A stretch of 64,000 nucleotides of DNA from the NCBI GenBank assembly GCA_009760855.2, contig WPIO01000002.1, forward strand, positions 8,042,001 to 8,106,000, written 5' to 3'. The DNA comes from Cristatella mucedo (taxonomy: Eukaryota; Bryozoa; Phylactolaemata; Cristatellidae). Numbering within the stretch: position 1 is the first letter of the stretch; each line of letters starts with the position of its first letter. A program made the translations under genes and the position numbers. Below are positions 34,174 to 47,739 of this stretch, piece after piece. The notes beneath the pieces are model-generated. The model did no database searches. It saw only the letters and a list, made by a program, of their open reading frames with translations, and was not told the DNA's origin.

Positions 34174-36231
34174 GCGTTGTGTTTATTCATCCAGACTTGA
34201 TGGCAACCGAAAGAGAACTTCGTTTTGCGATATATAGGGGCCGATAATGTGGATGAAACACTCCATGCAGCCTTCCACATTGTACATTCGCCGATATTCA
34301 CCGCTATTCATTAAGGCGATATTGTCCTCCTGCTTGGGCTATTGATCTCAGGGCTCGTTGGCTGCAACCAAGCTGCCCATTTGCATTGTCACGTGGCACG
34401 GATTTAACTTTACAGTCAACTGACTGGTTGTCTTTCTTCGGCATCGATCCAAATCGTAATCGGCAGCTGGATTGTATCCACCAATTGAGCATAGAAGGCG
34501 GACAGCGCGACTTGTGGACTGCAACTTGAATGGCGCTCTAAAAACAATGTCGAAATTACTCCGCCGGTTTTGCACAAAGTGCTATTGCCTGCAAAGAGGA
34601 CAAACAAAGTACTCTTTAGCAGATAGCTGCAAGCTTGAACTTGAGCTTGTAAGCTTGACCGAGCCGCAAAAGCTGCCTCTGGCCACAGTGCTCGATAAAC
34701 GCTAATTGTGAATACAATGTCCCGAGTAGATCCAATATATAGCTCCAAGGAAAGGGACGAGAAACCAGCAAATTTATCATTACAACGCCGAATGACCATC
34801 TGGTAAAGCGCGACAGACTCCCAAGGCTCGCTCGAGCGCGATGCCCGGCTTCGCGGTATCTTTGCCGCGGAATGGTACCGATTTTTCACCGATTGGGCAA
34901 AAGCGGCTTTGGAATTCGAAGCGCGGCGCAAATTTTCACTAAATGCGCGGCGGCGGGCCCTGCCGATTTCCCTGTAGACGCTTCGAATGAGGCTCCTTCC
35001 TCGCTGGCTGCACGTCTTCGCCGACCAAAGTCCGTGTCTGGTTCGAGCGGACGAGGGGGCCGACGGGCTGAGAGCTGTAGCAATGCGCAAGCGGCATTCC
35101 GGGCGGCAGGGATACGCAGAGCTACGGCTCGCATTTGTTATCGCTGACCACGCTGACAGACTGTGACTGCGGCTGAGCTCGAGCTGCGGCGCAGCAGCAG
35201 ATTCGGCACGCGTTATGCTTGATTCACTGTCGACGATGATGATGATGGGTTGGGCCCGCATTTTTTCCAAGCGAAGAAGCCGAAGAGCCGGCGGTTGCGC
35301 ATTTTAATCGCTCTGCTTCCAAGTAGCCTGCTGGGCGATGGGCCCAAGCCATTTCAGATTCTTAGAGCAATTGACTGTTTTAAATAGAATATTTACGTTT
35401 TAAACTCGCGAAGAAAACGTGTCTCTTTTTTTATTCCACCTTTGGAAAGCTTAATCTCCACCCAGGCGCTTTCCATTGGAGTTACTTTTGACCGGCGTTA
35501 TCAATGGGTAAGCACTAACCCTGAAAAAAGCAGCCAAGTAATCTCAACCGTGTGCTCTCGTTACCCTAGCGCTGAGCTTCAATGCGGTCGTATTAGCGAT
35601 AGCATTTTAATCTGCTGCAGAAGCGTGAGGCGTGCCCACAAACTGGCATGCATGCGCAGCTTCTCGTAATCGGTGAGTGGCGGCGAGCCAAATCAGCCAG
35701 GTTATGACGACCAATATTCATTATATTTATGGTTCCTGAATCATAACGAGTAGTGCATGAACGTGCACCGATTGTGCGGCTGTCTGTGGCCAAGGCTGCA
35801 CAGAAGCCGAAGCAGGCAGGCAGGCAGGCAGCAGGTAGTAGACAGCAGGCAGGCAACTGCTCTCGGGGAGTTGTTGTTGGTGCCTTGGCCGTGGAGCTGA
35901 GGTCAGCCAGAGGAGTTGCTTTGCGTCAAAGACGCCCTTAAACGCTAATAGCTCATGTGAGGGCCAGATGGACTTCTCAGCACGCCGTGCGGGGGCGTGG
36001 ACTTTGCATCTAGGGAACTCTTGGTCGCCACTGCAGTGTTCTGCTACTGTTTCATACCTTCGCGTGCATCGGTGCTGCGCCCAGACGTTCTTGGCCTCGA
36101 TTCCAAGACTAGAGGCTAAATTGGTTTTCTTAGCTTCTCACCTGAAGCTAGCACAATTACGAGTGCCCGAATTTTCGTCAAGTTCTGTATGGACGTGGAA
36201 GCCGCTGTTTACTCCTTGTTTAGCAATAGCC

Positions 36232-36269
36232 CAAAATATCTTTTAATTTTATAATTAAAAGATATTTTG
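36232..36269. repeat. Perfect 17-bp AT-rich hairpin, 4-base loop
   Basis: CAAAATATCTTTTAATT (36232-36248), loop TTAT, AATTAAAAGATATTTTG (36253-36269). Confidence 0.85.
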
Positions 36270-37265
36270 CATACGGCGAGCACTGCCCGGAGACGGAAGC
36301 TTGGCTGTCAAGCCTCTCCACTGCAATCACGTCATCGTTCCAAGCAAACAGCAACTAGATTTGACTGTAGCAGGTTTTCTCTCTGGCTGTTATACTGAGA
36401 GGACTGGGAAATTTGCCTGGTGAAGTCAAGCTTCCAACGATATCAATTTTAGGCGCCTAGTCAAAATTAGGATTGAGTCCTCGTGAAATATTTCGAAATA
36501 CGGATATGCTATAAATGCTGTGTCTGTACTTCACGTATGTGTGATGTGTGAGGGTGTGACCACGATCTCGGTCATACAATTCAGTCACATAGACCTCGGT
36601 CGTTGACAAGCAATGATTAAGCTTTAATTTGCATTACTGAAGGTGTCCAGAATGCTGTAAGCTACGATGAAGTTCTGTCCCTTGCAGCGCATACATACAT
36701 GCTGCAAATACCAGAACAGCCATATTAAGCCTGCCTCTTTTTGAGAACTGCAGGTGCATAGATAGCGATGCATGAAGCATACGATTCTATTTGGCTTAGG
36801 GAAGGTCAATTATGCTTCGTCAGTGCTTGCATCTTCCACGTTCTATCCGTATCATTGATCGTAATTGGGCCGATAATCATTCCTTTTTTAAAGGCAGCTG
36901 ATAATGCTAACTCATAATTAAGCCAACCAACTACCGACTCGATGCATAACGGCAAGCCTAGTCATTGGGTCGATGCAAAGCATGTGGCATGAGCAACTGA
37001 GGGAAAAGCGTCTGTGGCGCGGCAAGGTTAAGAGTAGGAAAAAGCTAACAGAACCACACCGGATACACTGCACATAAACTTTAAAAAAAGTTGTTCTTAG
37101 GGCCAGAAGTGAGCAATAACAACGGATAAACAATTCGATTGCGATACGTTCACTGGAGACCATGAAATTTGTGGCAACCGATGAGAGGAAGGTGAATTTA
37201 GCGACAACATGTCGACAGCGAGTAGTCTCATAAAGTATGTACATACTTCATACTTCATGCTTAAC

Positions 37266-37382
37266 TTGTATAGCACCCTAGGAGAACTGTATATCTATCC
37301 GGGTGCTCCCCATATGCCGCAGGGCTCGAGCCAAAGACTTCTGTCGTCAAAGGCTAGCACCTTAATCCATGGATCAAAGCAG
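37266..37382 (-). mobile_element. SINE type 1 fragment
   Basis: On the minus strand: GATCCATGGATTAAGGTGCT (A-box head), GGCTCGAGCCCTGCGGCATA (B-box region), then a shortened terminal block. Matches the 61.0-kb copy in order. Confidence 0.6.
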
Positions 37383-37961
37383 AACTGAAAAGTATTCGCC
37401 TACGTAGTGAACTTGCTTGGCCACATACGGAGGCGCGGTAAAGTGCTGGCTATTACAAACTGGTTGGAACACTTCTCAAGCCTAGCTTGGAACTAGTAAC
37501 TTGGTAACTTGAAAACACTTGGTAACATAATAACTTGGAAGACAGAGAAAACGAAGCGTACTGTTTGCTACCATATGCAAAGCAAGACAGTCGGAAGCAA
37601 TTGCTGCCTGACTCCTTCATTGCTTCGGCTTTTTGTGAATGACATTGCAGCTTTAGCATTGGTGACATCGACGTCGCTAAGACTAGTCTTAATAGTAAGT
37701 AGAACGCTGGCATACCAAATCAGCCTGGTCAATACGTAAAAACACGACTCTTATTCTGGACGACGTGAAGCGTTCACTGCTCATGGAATTGAGTGCCTGA
37801 GAGGTGAATTGGCTGCTTGCAGTGCCAAAGGTCGGGATCGTGAAATACTCCCATCAGAGCTGAGCTGAACTGAATCGATAGCCTCCGATAGTCTGGTGAG
37901 ACTAATGCTGAGATTCATAAGTAACATGCAGTAACAAGCTTTGCTAATGATGGCAGCAATA

Positions 37962-37997
37962 AATTAACCCAGCAGGAATGAACCTGCTGGGTTAATT
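37962..37997. repeat. Perfect 15-bp hairpin, 6-base loop
   Basis: AATTAACCCAGCAGG (37962-37976), loop AATGAA, CCTGCTGGGTTAATT (37983-37997). Confidence 0.85.
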
Positions 37998-38334
37998 CAT
38001 AAAAAGGTTGATAAATTGTTAATGTAGGACTGCAGGTAATGTGCTTGTCTAGAGCCTCGACCATAACTGAAGGTTTGACTAACACGGGAATCGTCATTCT
38101 GTGCCAGTTGTTATCGTTGTAGAGATTTTGACTAATGCAAATTCGTTTGAGAGTGAAACTAGTATAACTTCTAAAAATAAGAATAGCGATAGTGATACGT
38201 CTGTTGCATATAATGTCAAAGGTAACAAGTCAGTCAAGAATCAGGTGCTTTGCAACTGACTTAAAGATTCGAATAACTAATAGTTTGCAGATTTCAATGC
38301 CAATCAATCATCTGGCAACGCTTTCTATATTGCA

Positions 38335-38425
38335 TCTGTACAGTGCCCAGAAAGAGATTTGGTTATCTGAGGGCGCTATGTAATTGTATTATTATTATCA
38401 TTATTACTATCGTCATTATTAGTAT
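38335..38425 (+). mobile_element. Family A LINE tail, solo
   Basis: CAGTGCCCAGAAAGAGATTT, TCTGAGGGCGCTATGTAATTG, then a TTATTATTATCATTATTACT tail. Confidence 0.65.
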
Positions 38426-40449
38426 TTTTACAGTTAATGGCATGGCATTTTTCTAAATGTTGCAGTCTGAAAACGCGGTCAAATCAAAAGTGAAGCCCCA
38501 CCACAGACCTCCATGCTAGACTTCTGTTATCATGCCGACAGAGGATGGCATTAATTTCTAGAAGAATGCAGCTAAACGTCGCCGTGCTAATCATTAAGGC
38601 TAAAAAAGTAGCTAGTGATTATTATCGGTCCCTGACTTGTAATCATTTGAAATTAGTAAGCTCAGTATGAAGTGATGATTAGTCAGATTTTTCTCTCGGC
38701 TGGCTACTATCAGATGTGGCTCTCTTTTTTGTGTGGAATATACAGCGATACTTCGCTGCTCAGCTATACGCTAAGGGGGAAGTAAACTTGCTATAATGAT
38801 GTGGGCGTTCTCGATCGCTGCCGCGCTCCGCTGCTTTGGCCAAATCACGCGCATCAGCTCGGCTTGTGCCACTCGCTAGATGTGCTTCATGGCCCATGCT
38901 CGACTTGTATTTGGTAACACGGCCGTGAGGTCAAGCCTACGATGCATGTGTGCCATACCACGCAGTAAAGATTTTAATGCATGAGCCACTGGGTCCACTC
39001 GTAAAACTACTACTAAACTCGATGCACTATCCCAAAACACAGCGATAATATAAGTGCCTAAAAAATAGCGGGCTTCCCTCGATGTCTGGCACCGCCATCT
39101 TTATTTTGAGGCTTAAATGTAGCAAATAACTACCGAGCCGATTGATGCCAAGCTGGTAGTATTAAAAATTATATTAAGAGATCCAAGTCGCACGTTGCTT
39201 CATATATTGGTATGGGCTGATGAGCCCCTAATCTCTTTAAACTACTTTGAACGTGTGATAAGGAATAGTTTATTTGGCTCGTTTGAATTGCCACCTTAGA
39301 ACTCGTCTTCAGTGGCAGCTCATTCGGATATGCCCGGGCCTCAGTTTGAGTAACGGCTACCATGCTTGTCGTCGAGGTGAGATCCCCTGAAGGTTGCCTG
39401 CTCATCTCTCTCAGCCAGATAAAAAGCGGACATACATTCTTCAGAACTTTAACCTAAGCCTTATTGCGGACAGTTTTGGCCAACTACTAATTATCGATCT
39501 CATGGTTGATATGAGGTTGAAATAAGCCATCCGTTGATTGGTCGATTAGCTGACCTGTTCCAAATGGAAAACTCGATATCATTCTCTTTTAAGCCTGGCC
39601 GACACACATACAAAATTGCTAATAGAGCGCTGATTAGCCATCTAGCTTTTTTACCAGCTCCCTGTTTCTGCCCAGACTAGATTTCGGTAATTAACTACCA
39701 GCAGGACTGTCCAATACCGCGGCTAGGTTTCCACAGTTTGCGATAATCGCGACCGTGAGTTCCTTTGGCTAAAGGGCTTCTGGTATGATAAACTGATACA
39801 GAGTAGAATTATAAAATTGCAACAAGAGACCCGCAACGTATTAGCTATTCAAAGCTGTAGCTGAACAGCTGTACCGTGTTCGGCCCCATCGAGCCCTGTG
39901 GACTTCAAAGGGCAATAAGTCAGCCGCTCTATTTTGCTCCTTCGAAAACCATTGGCAACTGAATTATGTTGACTCCTAGGCTGTGAAATTCCCTCCCACA
40001 AAACTCGAATGCCGCTTTTCTCCTGCTACCAGCACACTCTGGGCGTATAATGTTCGTACGTCCTGTGAATCTCCTACCGTGCTACTTGCTACTTGCTACC
40101 ATGCCCTTCTGACTCAGCTCTATTTCTCAAATTTACTTGCTTTTGTAAAATGAAATTAGCTGGCAGCAGTAAGATCACCAAAACTCTTCTTAGGCATCGA
40201 ATATTATAGCTCTCTATTGTAAAAAACATATAATATATGTATGATAAATAAAATAAATAGGAGAAAGCTCTCCAGCCCAACACCCACTCAACAACAGTCT
40301 GTGTGACTTTCAGGACTTGCGTACATGGGCATTAATTGCATACAAGCTGCATGATTCATTAGCAAATACTGCCTCAGATTAAGAGTGAATTCATTTTAGA
40401 TTCATACTCTTATAGAAAGCTGTACTATGGGCACTTGGAGCTAATCAAT

Positions 40450-40545
40450 AGCAATAATAGCAATAATAGTAATAATAATACATTAGTTAGAGCGCCCTAG
40501 GAGAACAGAATCTATTTCTGGGCACTTTACTGATGATGCATTGAA
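40450..40545 (-). mobile_element. Family A LINE tail, solo
   Basis: Minus-strand terminal block (AGTGCCCAGAAATAGATTC, TCCTAGGGCGCTCTAAC) with an ATTATTATTACTATTATTGC tail on its left side. Confidence 0.65.
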
Positions 40546-41832
40546 AGTGTGACACAATAAATAGTTGTTGATATTTGGCAAAACAATAACGATCCTAAGC
40601 ACACCGCCGCACTATCGGTAACTTAACCTCCTCACCCTCCTCATTGGTCCCGACAACGGCACGAAGCTCAACTAAAATACTTGCCGCTGATGCAAGTATT
40701 TAATATTCTACACTATCCAGGGAAGGGTGCAGCATTAATTTGTTTGCACGGAAAAGTGCACCAGTCCATCAATGCAAAAACTGCCCATTGCTTGCCGAGA
40801 AATCTGCTTAACGATAGAGAAAAGCTTCCTGGCTATGTTCTCCTTGAGATCACCCGTAGGGCTGCTGAAAAGCACCGGCTTGATTAACCTTTTAACCAGA
40901 AAATATCGAGCTAAAATTCTAGTTAGTCCCTCGCTAGACATCACCTCTTTCCGCTACGATTGCGAAGAGAAGCACTTTCAAAAAGTCCAATTAAGCAGTG
41001 GTGGGCGTTTCATTTTCAGCACCCACCAGCAGCCTCCAATGGCAAACTAACCTGTGCATTCGAAAAGATAACGCAGCATTCAACCGCGGCGGCCACTATC
41101 TGAAACTGCAAGAGTTAGACGGACAGAACGCAAGCACTTTACTTCAAATGAGCCGTTAGGAAGGGCTACCATTGTTTAATTAGGTTACAAGACTTGGTTT
41201 CATATTCGAATTTAGCAATAGCGTTATTTTGTTTGGGAGTGACAGCACACTTTGTATTGAGTCAGATTAGTGTTTATAGGTTTCATAAACCTTAAATCAG
41301 CATTTCTGTAGCCATATTCGATTAGTCATACGGCTACGCTCCTATGTAGAAATGAATCAAGTTCTACCACTAAAATCACTTAAAATATGAAGGTCAAAGG
41401 TCAAGCCAAATTTTGCTTTTCTTTATAAAATGCGCTAGTATGTAGGCTTACCAGCTAAGGCTAACATCTGCCTTGAAAACCTATCGTGGCAGGCTTTGGC
41501 TATCCGTGCCAACGCATCCGCAATGGCTGTGTACTTGGCAACAGGCCAGAGCTTAACTTGGCAACAGACATTGATTAATTATAATTATAGACATCTGAGG
41601 GAATGTTCGAAAGAGAGGAAGTGACTTCCTTAATCGAATAAACCATCACCACGCTTTTTGTATGCACGCATCGCACCGGAGACTCAGAGCAGCGACACGG
41701 GCGCCGGCAGTTCTTTGCACTTGTAGTGCGTAGTGCAGGAGCTGACCCCGAGGGCCTCACACCGGGAGCTGTCTGTCCATGTGGCGCGTGACCGCGAATA
41801 ACAGCATCGGGTGTGACTGGCAACACAATGCT

Positions 41833-41971
<139 letters not shown>

Positions 41972-42184
41972 GCTGACTCTTCGATCAATTGACTGCAGCT
42001 TCGGCGATGCTGCAGCGTGCGGCGGTGGTGCGGATAGCCACGCAGGACTACTTCGACAAGCAAACGATGGAGTCTGTTCCAGGGTGACTCGGTGCATCAT
42101 GAACTCACTCACTGTCACCCTGTCTTTAATTCTTGTTCTCTTTCTCTATCTATTACTCTTTATGTACACCTTATCTCTGGCTCG

Positions 42185-42186
<2 letters not shown>

Positions 42187-42254
<68 letters not shown>
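42187..42254. repeat. (CT)n microsatellite
   Basis: Second CT tract, about 68 bp, only 220 bp from the first and in the same orientation. Confidence 0.97.
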
Positions 42255-42257
<3 letters not shown>

Positions 42258-44754
42258 GGACCTTGATATATTACGGCCGCTCGTCGAGGCGAGGTAAATA
42301 AGCTCTTCTAAAGCGCCCCATAAATCAGCTCGCTGCTCCGTTTGACCGCTGCTCACGGTCGGCCCACGGTGGCACAGCCAGGGCACGCTATAAATAAGTG
42401 TCGAAAGATTTCTCTTGCCTGTTGCGACGACAAACCGGTGAGTAGTCGCTCGCTTTGCCCCCTACAGCTTCATATACGCTCTTTTGCCGGCATTAAAGCC
42501 TTCAAGGCCAGTCCACTGTCGAGCCTCTCATTCAGGCCAACCTTGTTGACCTAGCTAGAGGTTTTCATCGAGACAACCGTGTGCTCCTTGCAGCTGCCAC
42601 AGCCGAGGAGCGGACAGAGATCGAGTCATTTTGGATTTCGCGAAGCTCCAGTTTAATTTCCGCACGTCAGCTGGTAACTCGACCGCGATCAGTCAGTGCG
42701 CGACACTCTTTAATTTTGACGGCAGCCGAGCACGCTTTCTTGGGCACGTGAGCATCAGGATTAGCTCACAAGAGGTGCCCAGCTCAGCCGCTCGGCTCAA
42801 TTTTTACCATGCAACTCGCCAATTCATTCAAGATAAGCCCGTCACGTCACCTGTCTGCACCGTTCAGTTTGACAGCTGTCTCCCGGCAGGCGTCACCAGG
42901 CATCTCCTCCTGGCATCGTCGTCTTGGCATGACTTTGACCGATTTGAATGATTAATAGTACAGCCATCGATTCTGCATATTGCCTGCCTCAAAAAATGTG
43001 ATGTGCATACTAGGCGATGTCTCGGCTGCTATCAGTTGCCGAACCACACTTTAATAGCTATATACCGACGCATGACCATGAAGCCGCGGAGCCTAGAATG
43101 TTGATTACGAAATGTGCAAGCGTACCCAGTTGGGGAGACGAGATTTGTCATCAAGGAGTGCAAGACGACCTGCAGAAAGTTGATGTAGGAGAGCTAAACT
43201 CGCAAGATTTTCGAGTAGGCTGGGCTAGACCCGCAATAAATGATACATTATAGCTCGCAAAACATAGCGTTTACTCGGTTTGACTCAGCTTAGTTTTTGA
43301 TTAATCGTACCTCCTGTCGCAGAAATAATGCAGGGAGCGACCGGTGGTGAGCAATACAGACGAACCTCTTTCCGCCCAAAAACGTTCTATTTAATGACTT
43401 CCCGTAAGGGTTAACCGTCAGAGAAAGGCGCCTTTACTAGATTAAAATGTTTAATTCAAAATCGACGGCAAGCAAAGAGTTAGCTTACTTTTCCTTAGAT
43501 CTAGTAATGACGGGACTCTTACAAGCGTAACAAGAGAGCCGTGCTGGTGCTGAGCGTTCTTTGCATTTGTTCGAATATAAGGATTGCGCTTCTTACGCGT
43601 CACAGCATCACGAGCGATCGCTTTGATGGCACAAGATTCCATTCAGAGTCGCAGAGCTCGTGGCCGCGATGAAATGAGCTGCTGCTGCTGCTGTTTCTGC
43701 TCCAAAATCCACAGGACACGAGACAGAGCTCTCCGCTCGCTACGCTACCTGCCGCGGTGTGTTCAACGTCAACAGCCCCTGGTTCACTTGGCGGCTCTGT
43801 GAAGCTACGGACGGAGATATATCGATGTACACTACTTTCGCTTTGGCTTTGTTAAAGCATTGAGAGTTGCACTGCAGTTAACGCGGAAGAAAAAGAAGAT
43901 AATCTGTCGAGCTAAATGGTAGCATGCGAGCAAATGTGTACATATAGGTGTAATGAAACGAGAGCCTGACTGAGTGCGGCAGCTGTAACTGTAACTTAAG
44001 CTTTTAGCATACGGTTGTCTAATGAGAGAATTTAAGAACCTTTGATGGTCTGGGCAGCTGGCTACATCTGTAAATCTGCTTAATCTAGCTACTTTTCTTT
44101 TAGAAGAATAACATTGAATTCTTTCCCATTGCGCCCCGAAGGGAGTCAAGCTACAATCAACGCGTTGTACAACCTGCTGCACGAGAAGCGATAGCCATGC
44201 AACCTGTAATTGCAAGCGATTTGATAATTACAATGGCATAACGAATCCGCTAGCTGCCAGCCAGCGGGTGTCCAAGCATCACTCTCTCGAGCTTCAAATG
44301 CGGTCACACGCTGGACGTAAGTTGAATTCGAGCTAAATGTCAGTAGCAGCCACACATCTATCTTGATATCAAAATCTTGCACCTTACGACTTCGATAGAA
44401 ATGTCCGTCTAACGATCTGACTAGTTCAGTAAGACCTAGAAGCACATCAATCCTGTTCTTGCTAAACGGCTTTTTCAAGGCACTTATATCTGTGGCTCCT
44501 CTAGGAATGTCATGTGGGTGAGTCGTTGTGCCTCGTTAGCTCATTTTTATGGAATCTTCGCTACCTTCTTTAATACGACTATGAAGCGCCGGATCAGGGA
44601 AAACGAGAGTTACAAGGTAGTAGAGGGAAACGTTTTTGTTACGCACGAAGCCTACACTAGCGCACAAAAATGTCTTAGAAGAATGTAACCTTTGTTGCGA
44701 GTGAGCCAGCGGACGTAAACCATGAGGGAATACGAATCAGACGACGTTGAAAGT

Positions 44755-44990
44755 GAGCACATTAGGGGTCCGATCGGTCATCAAAATTAACCTTAACAAG
44801 CAGGAGGAAGAGGCGACTTCTGGAGCGGAAAGTTGTTATGCCATCGAAATAATCTGAAATAAAGTAAGGCTCGGTACCCGAAGGGCGATAGATTACTGCC
44901 ACCTGCAACCGCATGTGGACGAAAGGAACAGGCACAAGAGGATATCGAAAGACAGCTTTGAGGAGGTCCTGCAAACGGAGCTTGAAATTG
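44755..44990 (-). mobile_element. LINE endonuclease-domain fragment
   Basis: A minus frame reads LQVAVIYRPSGTEPYFISDY and ends VKVNFDDRSDP. The 'VAVIYRP' strand and a degraded 'GD-N' strand are typical of the apurinic-type endonuclease of L2/CR1 elements. Only this piece remains. Confidence 0.5.
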
Positions 44991-45929
44991 GGCGAGTAAC
45001 AAGTGAGAAGGGCTAACTAGCTACCAATTTCGCTTGACATCGGGGTATAAGAGTAAGAGAAGCTTGCTTGCAAGAGTTGCGATGGTTCTGGTAAGGAAGT
45101 TAGTCGATTCTAGCCAGGCCTGGTTGCCGACAGCAGACTAAGGACATCGTCGAGAATCGTGGCACTTTTTCGTGAGGTTTTGTTTTTCACAGTGAATGCA
45201 TGCTCTACAGATACGGCTTATGAGTGAACGCTCGCATTATAACGGGTTTGGTGACGATGAACTTAGTTAGAGTGATCCTATGCCTCCGAGCTCGAGTTTA
45301 CTACGCAGCTCGAAACGAAGCAATTAATAAGAAAGTGTACCCCTCTCTACTTTGTCTGGGCTTTCCTCGAGATATTTCGAATTCGCTAAGCCTGACAGAG
45401 GCAGCAACGTGCAAGGATGCACCTGAACGACACTATAAAAAAATGATGTGCATGCACTACCGTGTCAATAAATCGAGTCGTTAAGAGCTCGTGAAGCGGT
45501 GACGACAGCTGGTGTGGAGCTCGTGCAGGGCACTTGCGGACAGATTGGAGGCGGGCCTGGCAGCAGCTCCTACTGACAAGACGCCTGCACGAACGGCGAG
45601 CATTTGTCGTCCATTAACAAGGGATTTCTCAACATCTGTGGCGGACACACTAAACGGAACACTCCAGCTTCGTACCAGCTTTAGTAGCTCTATCGATCTG
45701 TGTCTTAGACGCTCCTAATAACTTTGGGCTCGCACTTCGATTGTCACTAATGCCGCGCATCCTCGAAAATTGCTAGCAATCAAAGTTGTGCCTAGTGCTG
45801 CTTCTATTTCCGCAGAGATAGCTGGAGCTCAACTGAGCGCTCAGATCAGATCACAAATACAGCCGTTGCTTCACTGTTCTTCCTCGTCGCATTCAATTTT
45901 TCTGCCCACCTACTCGGAACACTGCGGAC

Positions 45930-46700
45930 TTAATTAATTGCTAAAATTCGGGTTTGATTAGATAAGAATACCACGTCTAAATTTGGTCCATGCATTTGTG
46001 ACATCCCGACTTGATTTCTATAACTCGCTGCTTGCTGGCCTACCGGCATGTGCAATCGGGCGATTACAGCTGGTGCAAAACTCTGCAGCTAGGCTTGTCT
46101 GTCGTGAACGTCGCAGTTGCCACATCACACCACTTCGCTCCGACCTACTCTGGCTACCAGTCAAGCAACGGATCGACTTCACAGTTTTGTCGCTCACTTT
46201 TAGGTCACTTCATTCTTTGGCTCCAGCCTATCTCTCAGATCTACTCCCCACTAGGCCAAGCATCGTACCACCCGCTTTTACGGAATCCAACAGTCTACAA
46301 ATACCTCGTACAAACCTCAAATCCTTTGGAGACCGTGCTTTTGGTTCGGATGCTCCCAAAGCCTGGAACTCACTCCCGACCTGCGTCAAAACATCCCCTG
46401 ACCTGACCACATTTAAAAGGAACTAAAAAACACAACTATTTAGGACAGCATTTAGTGGGTCCCTGTGATTCGTCCTTCATGTGCTTATGCGTGCTGACAC
46501 TGTACATGCTGCCACTAACCATATTTGCATGCTGACCCTGTGCATGTCACCCCTAACCATGTTATTCACGTTGTTTATCAACCATGGTATCACTCACAAT
46601 TCAATCACGTTTCCCTTTGCAGCAAATGTAAAGCGCCTAGGAAGAGATTGAGTTCTCTGAGGGTACTTTATCAAGTGCATTATAAATATTATTATTATAA
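45930..46700 (+). mobile_element. Family A L2/CR1-like LINE, 5'-truncated
   Basis: A 147-codon frame (45983-46426) carries [52 protein letters not shown] and [14 protein letters not shown], then stops just before the usual end. The 3' UTR, the terminal block (GCGCCTAGGAAGAGATTGAG) and an ATTATTATTATAA tail follow. This is the least diverged family A coding end in the window. Confidence 0.85.
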
Positions 46701-47177
46701 TGGCAAAAGAGACTGACGGAGCGTGTGTACTGCGAACGGAGACGTCGTCACTAACTGCGCATTCCATTGGCAGAAAACGTTCAGGACCCCTTAGCGTCGG
46801 GAGTGGTTTTAGGCCCGTCGACCCGTAAGACTGCATCTTGACAGCAGCCAGTTTCCAGCTTACCCATTTCCTTGACAGTCGCCAATCAATTGCCAACAAT
46901 TCATATAGGATGTTGAATGTCCGCCACTGGCATAATCGATCGGAGTCCAACGGGTGAGTCATTTTTGACATGGATGACCGGATTCTGGAGAGTGCCGGGC
47001 TGTTCAACCTGAGGAAAATCAAACTGCCTTGCGATAAGCAGCACCGCTGCTTCTAAGAAGCCTAACGACGAGCGGCAATGCTTATATTAGAGAGAGGCGA
47101 ATAAGGAAGCAGCACTCAAAGCTCTCACTTCGCTAAAGCCGCGAGCGATTCAGCCGAGCCGTCCGGATGCAGATGGC

Positions 47178-47240
47178 TGGCTGGTCAGCTTGGGATCGAA
47201 CCAACGCATATCAAAACACCACTACACCAGTTATGTCACT
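47178..47240 (-). mobile_element. tRNA-derived SINE head (third type)
   Basis: On the minus strand an A-box-like TAACTGGTGTAGTGG and a perfect B box GGTTCGATCCC stand about 30 bp apart. The spacing and lack of a foldable anticodon arm argue against a working tRNA gene. Confidence 0.4.
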
Positions 47241-47249
47241 GCTGTATGC

Positions 47250-47735
47250 CAAAGATAGAACATTAATTTCTGAGACATTGGTATTAGTGTAATCTTTGGC
47301 CCTAGAATTAATATTATTGATCACAATGTCCTTAAGACTCTTTTATCTTGCCTGAACATCACTGTTGGTGCATTGCAACGGTTGAGGTCCTACCTCAGTG
47401 GGAGAATACAGCGTTGAGGTCAATTGGTAAATGTTATCATGACAAACTTTAAAAGTGTTGGGTATCCCAGGGATCTGTTCTTGTTCGACTTATTTAAAAT
47501 GGATGATCCCCATCTTGCCGATGTAATTGCAAAGCACAATTTAGGCACCCATTTTTACTTATATGGCATGCAGCTGTACCTGTCCTTTGATCACTCACTG
47601 CCTCCCACCGCGTTGAACTCTCTCAACTCCCTTTCAGCACGTAATGCTAATAATCGCACAAGTATGGAAACAGTTCCCAAGGTCACAATCGCAAACATAT
47701 GAGCAAAATTAGTAACTGCAGAGTTTTAGCTAGCT
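47250..47735 (+). mobile_element. LINE reverse-transcriptase palm fragment
   Basis: Readable in broken frames: ATTGATCACAATGTCCTTAA (IDHNVLK), ALQRLRSYLSGRIQ, then a 92-codon frame with ADVIAKHNLGTHFYLYGMQL and YLSFDHSLP. The catalytic YADD has become YLYG. It lies downstream of, and in the same orientation as, the family A 3' end at 46.7 kb, so it is a separate truncated copy. Confidence 0.7.
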
Positions 47736-47739
47736 CTAG

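Noticed and set aside
34416..35270. 284-codon minus frame rich in Ser, Arg and Ala
   Set aside because: GC-rich composition keeps several frames open at once on both strands; no domain, splice or start context supports a gene.
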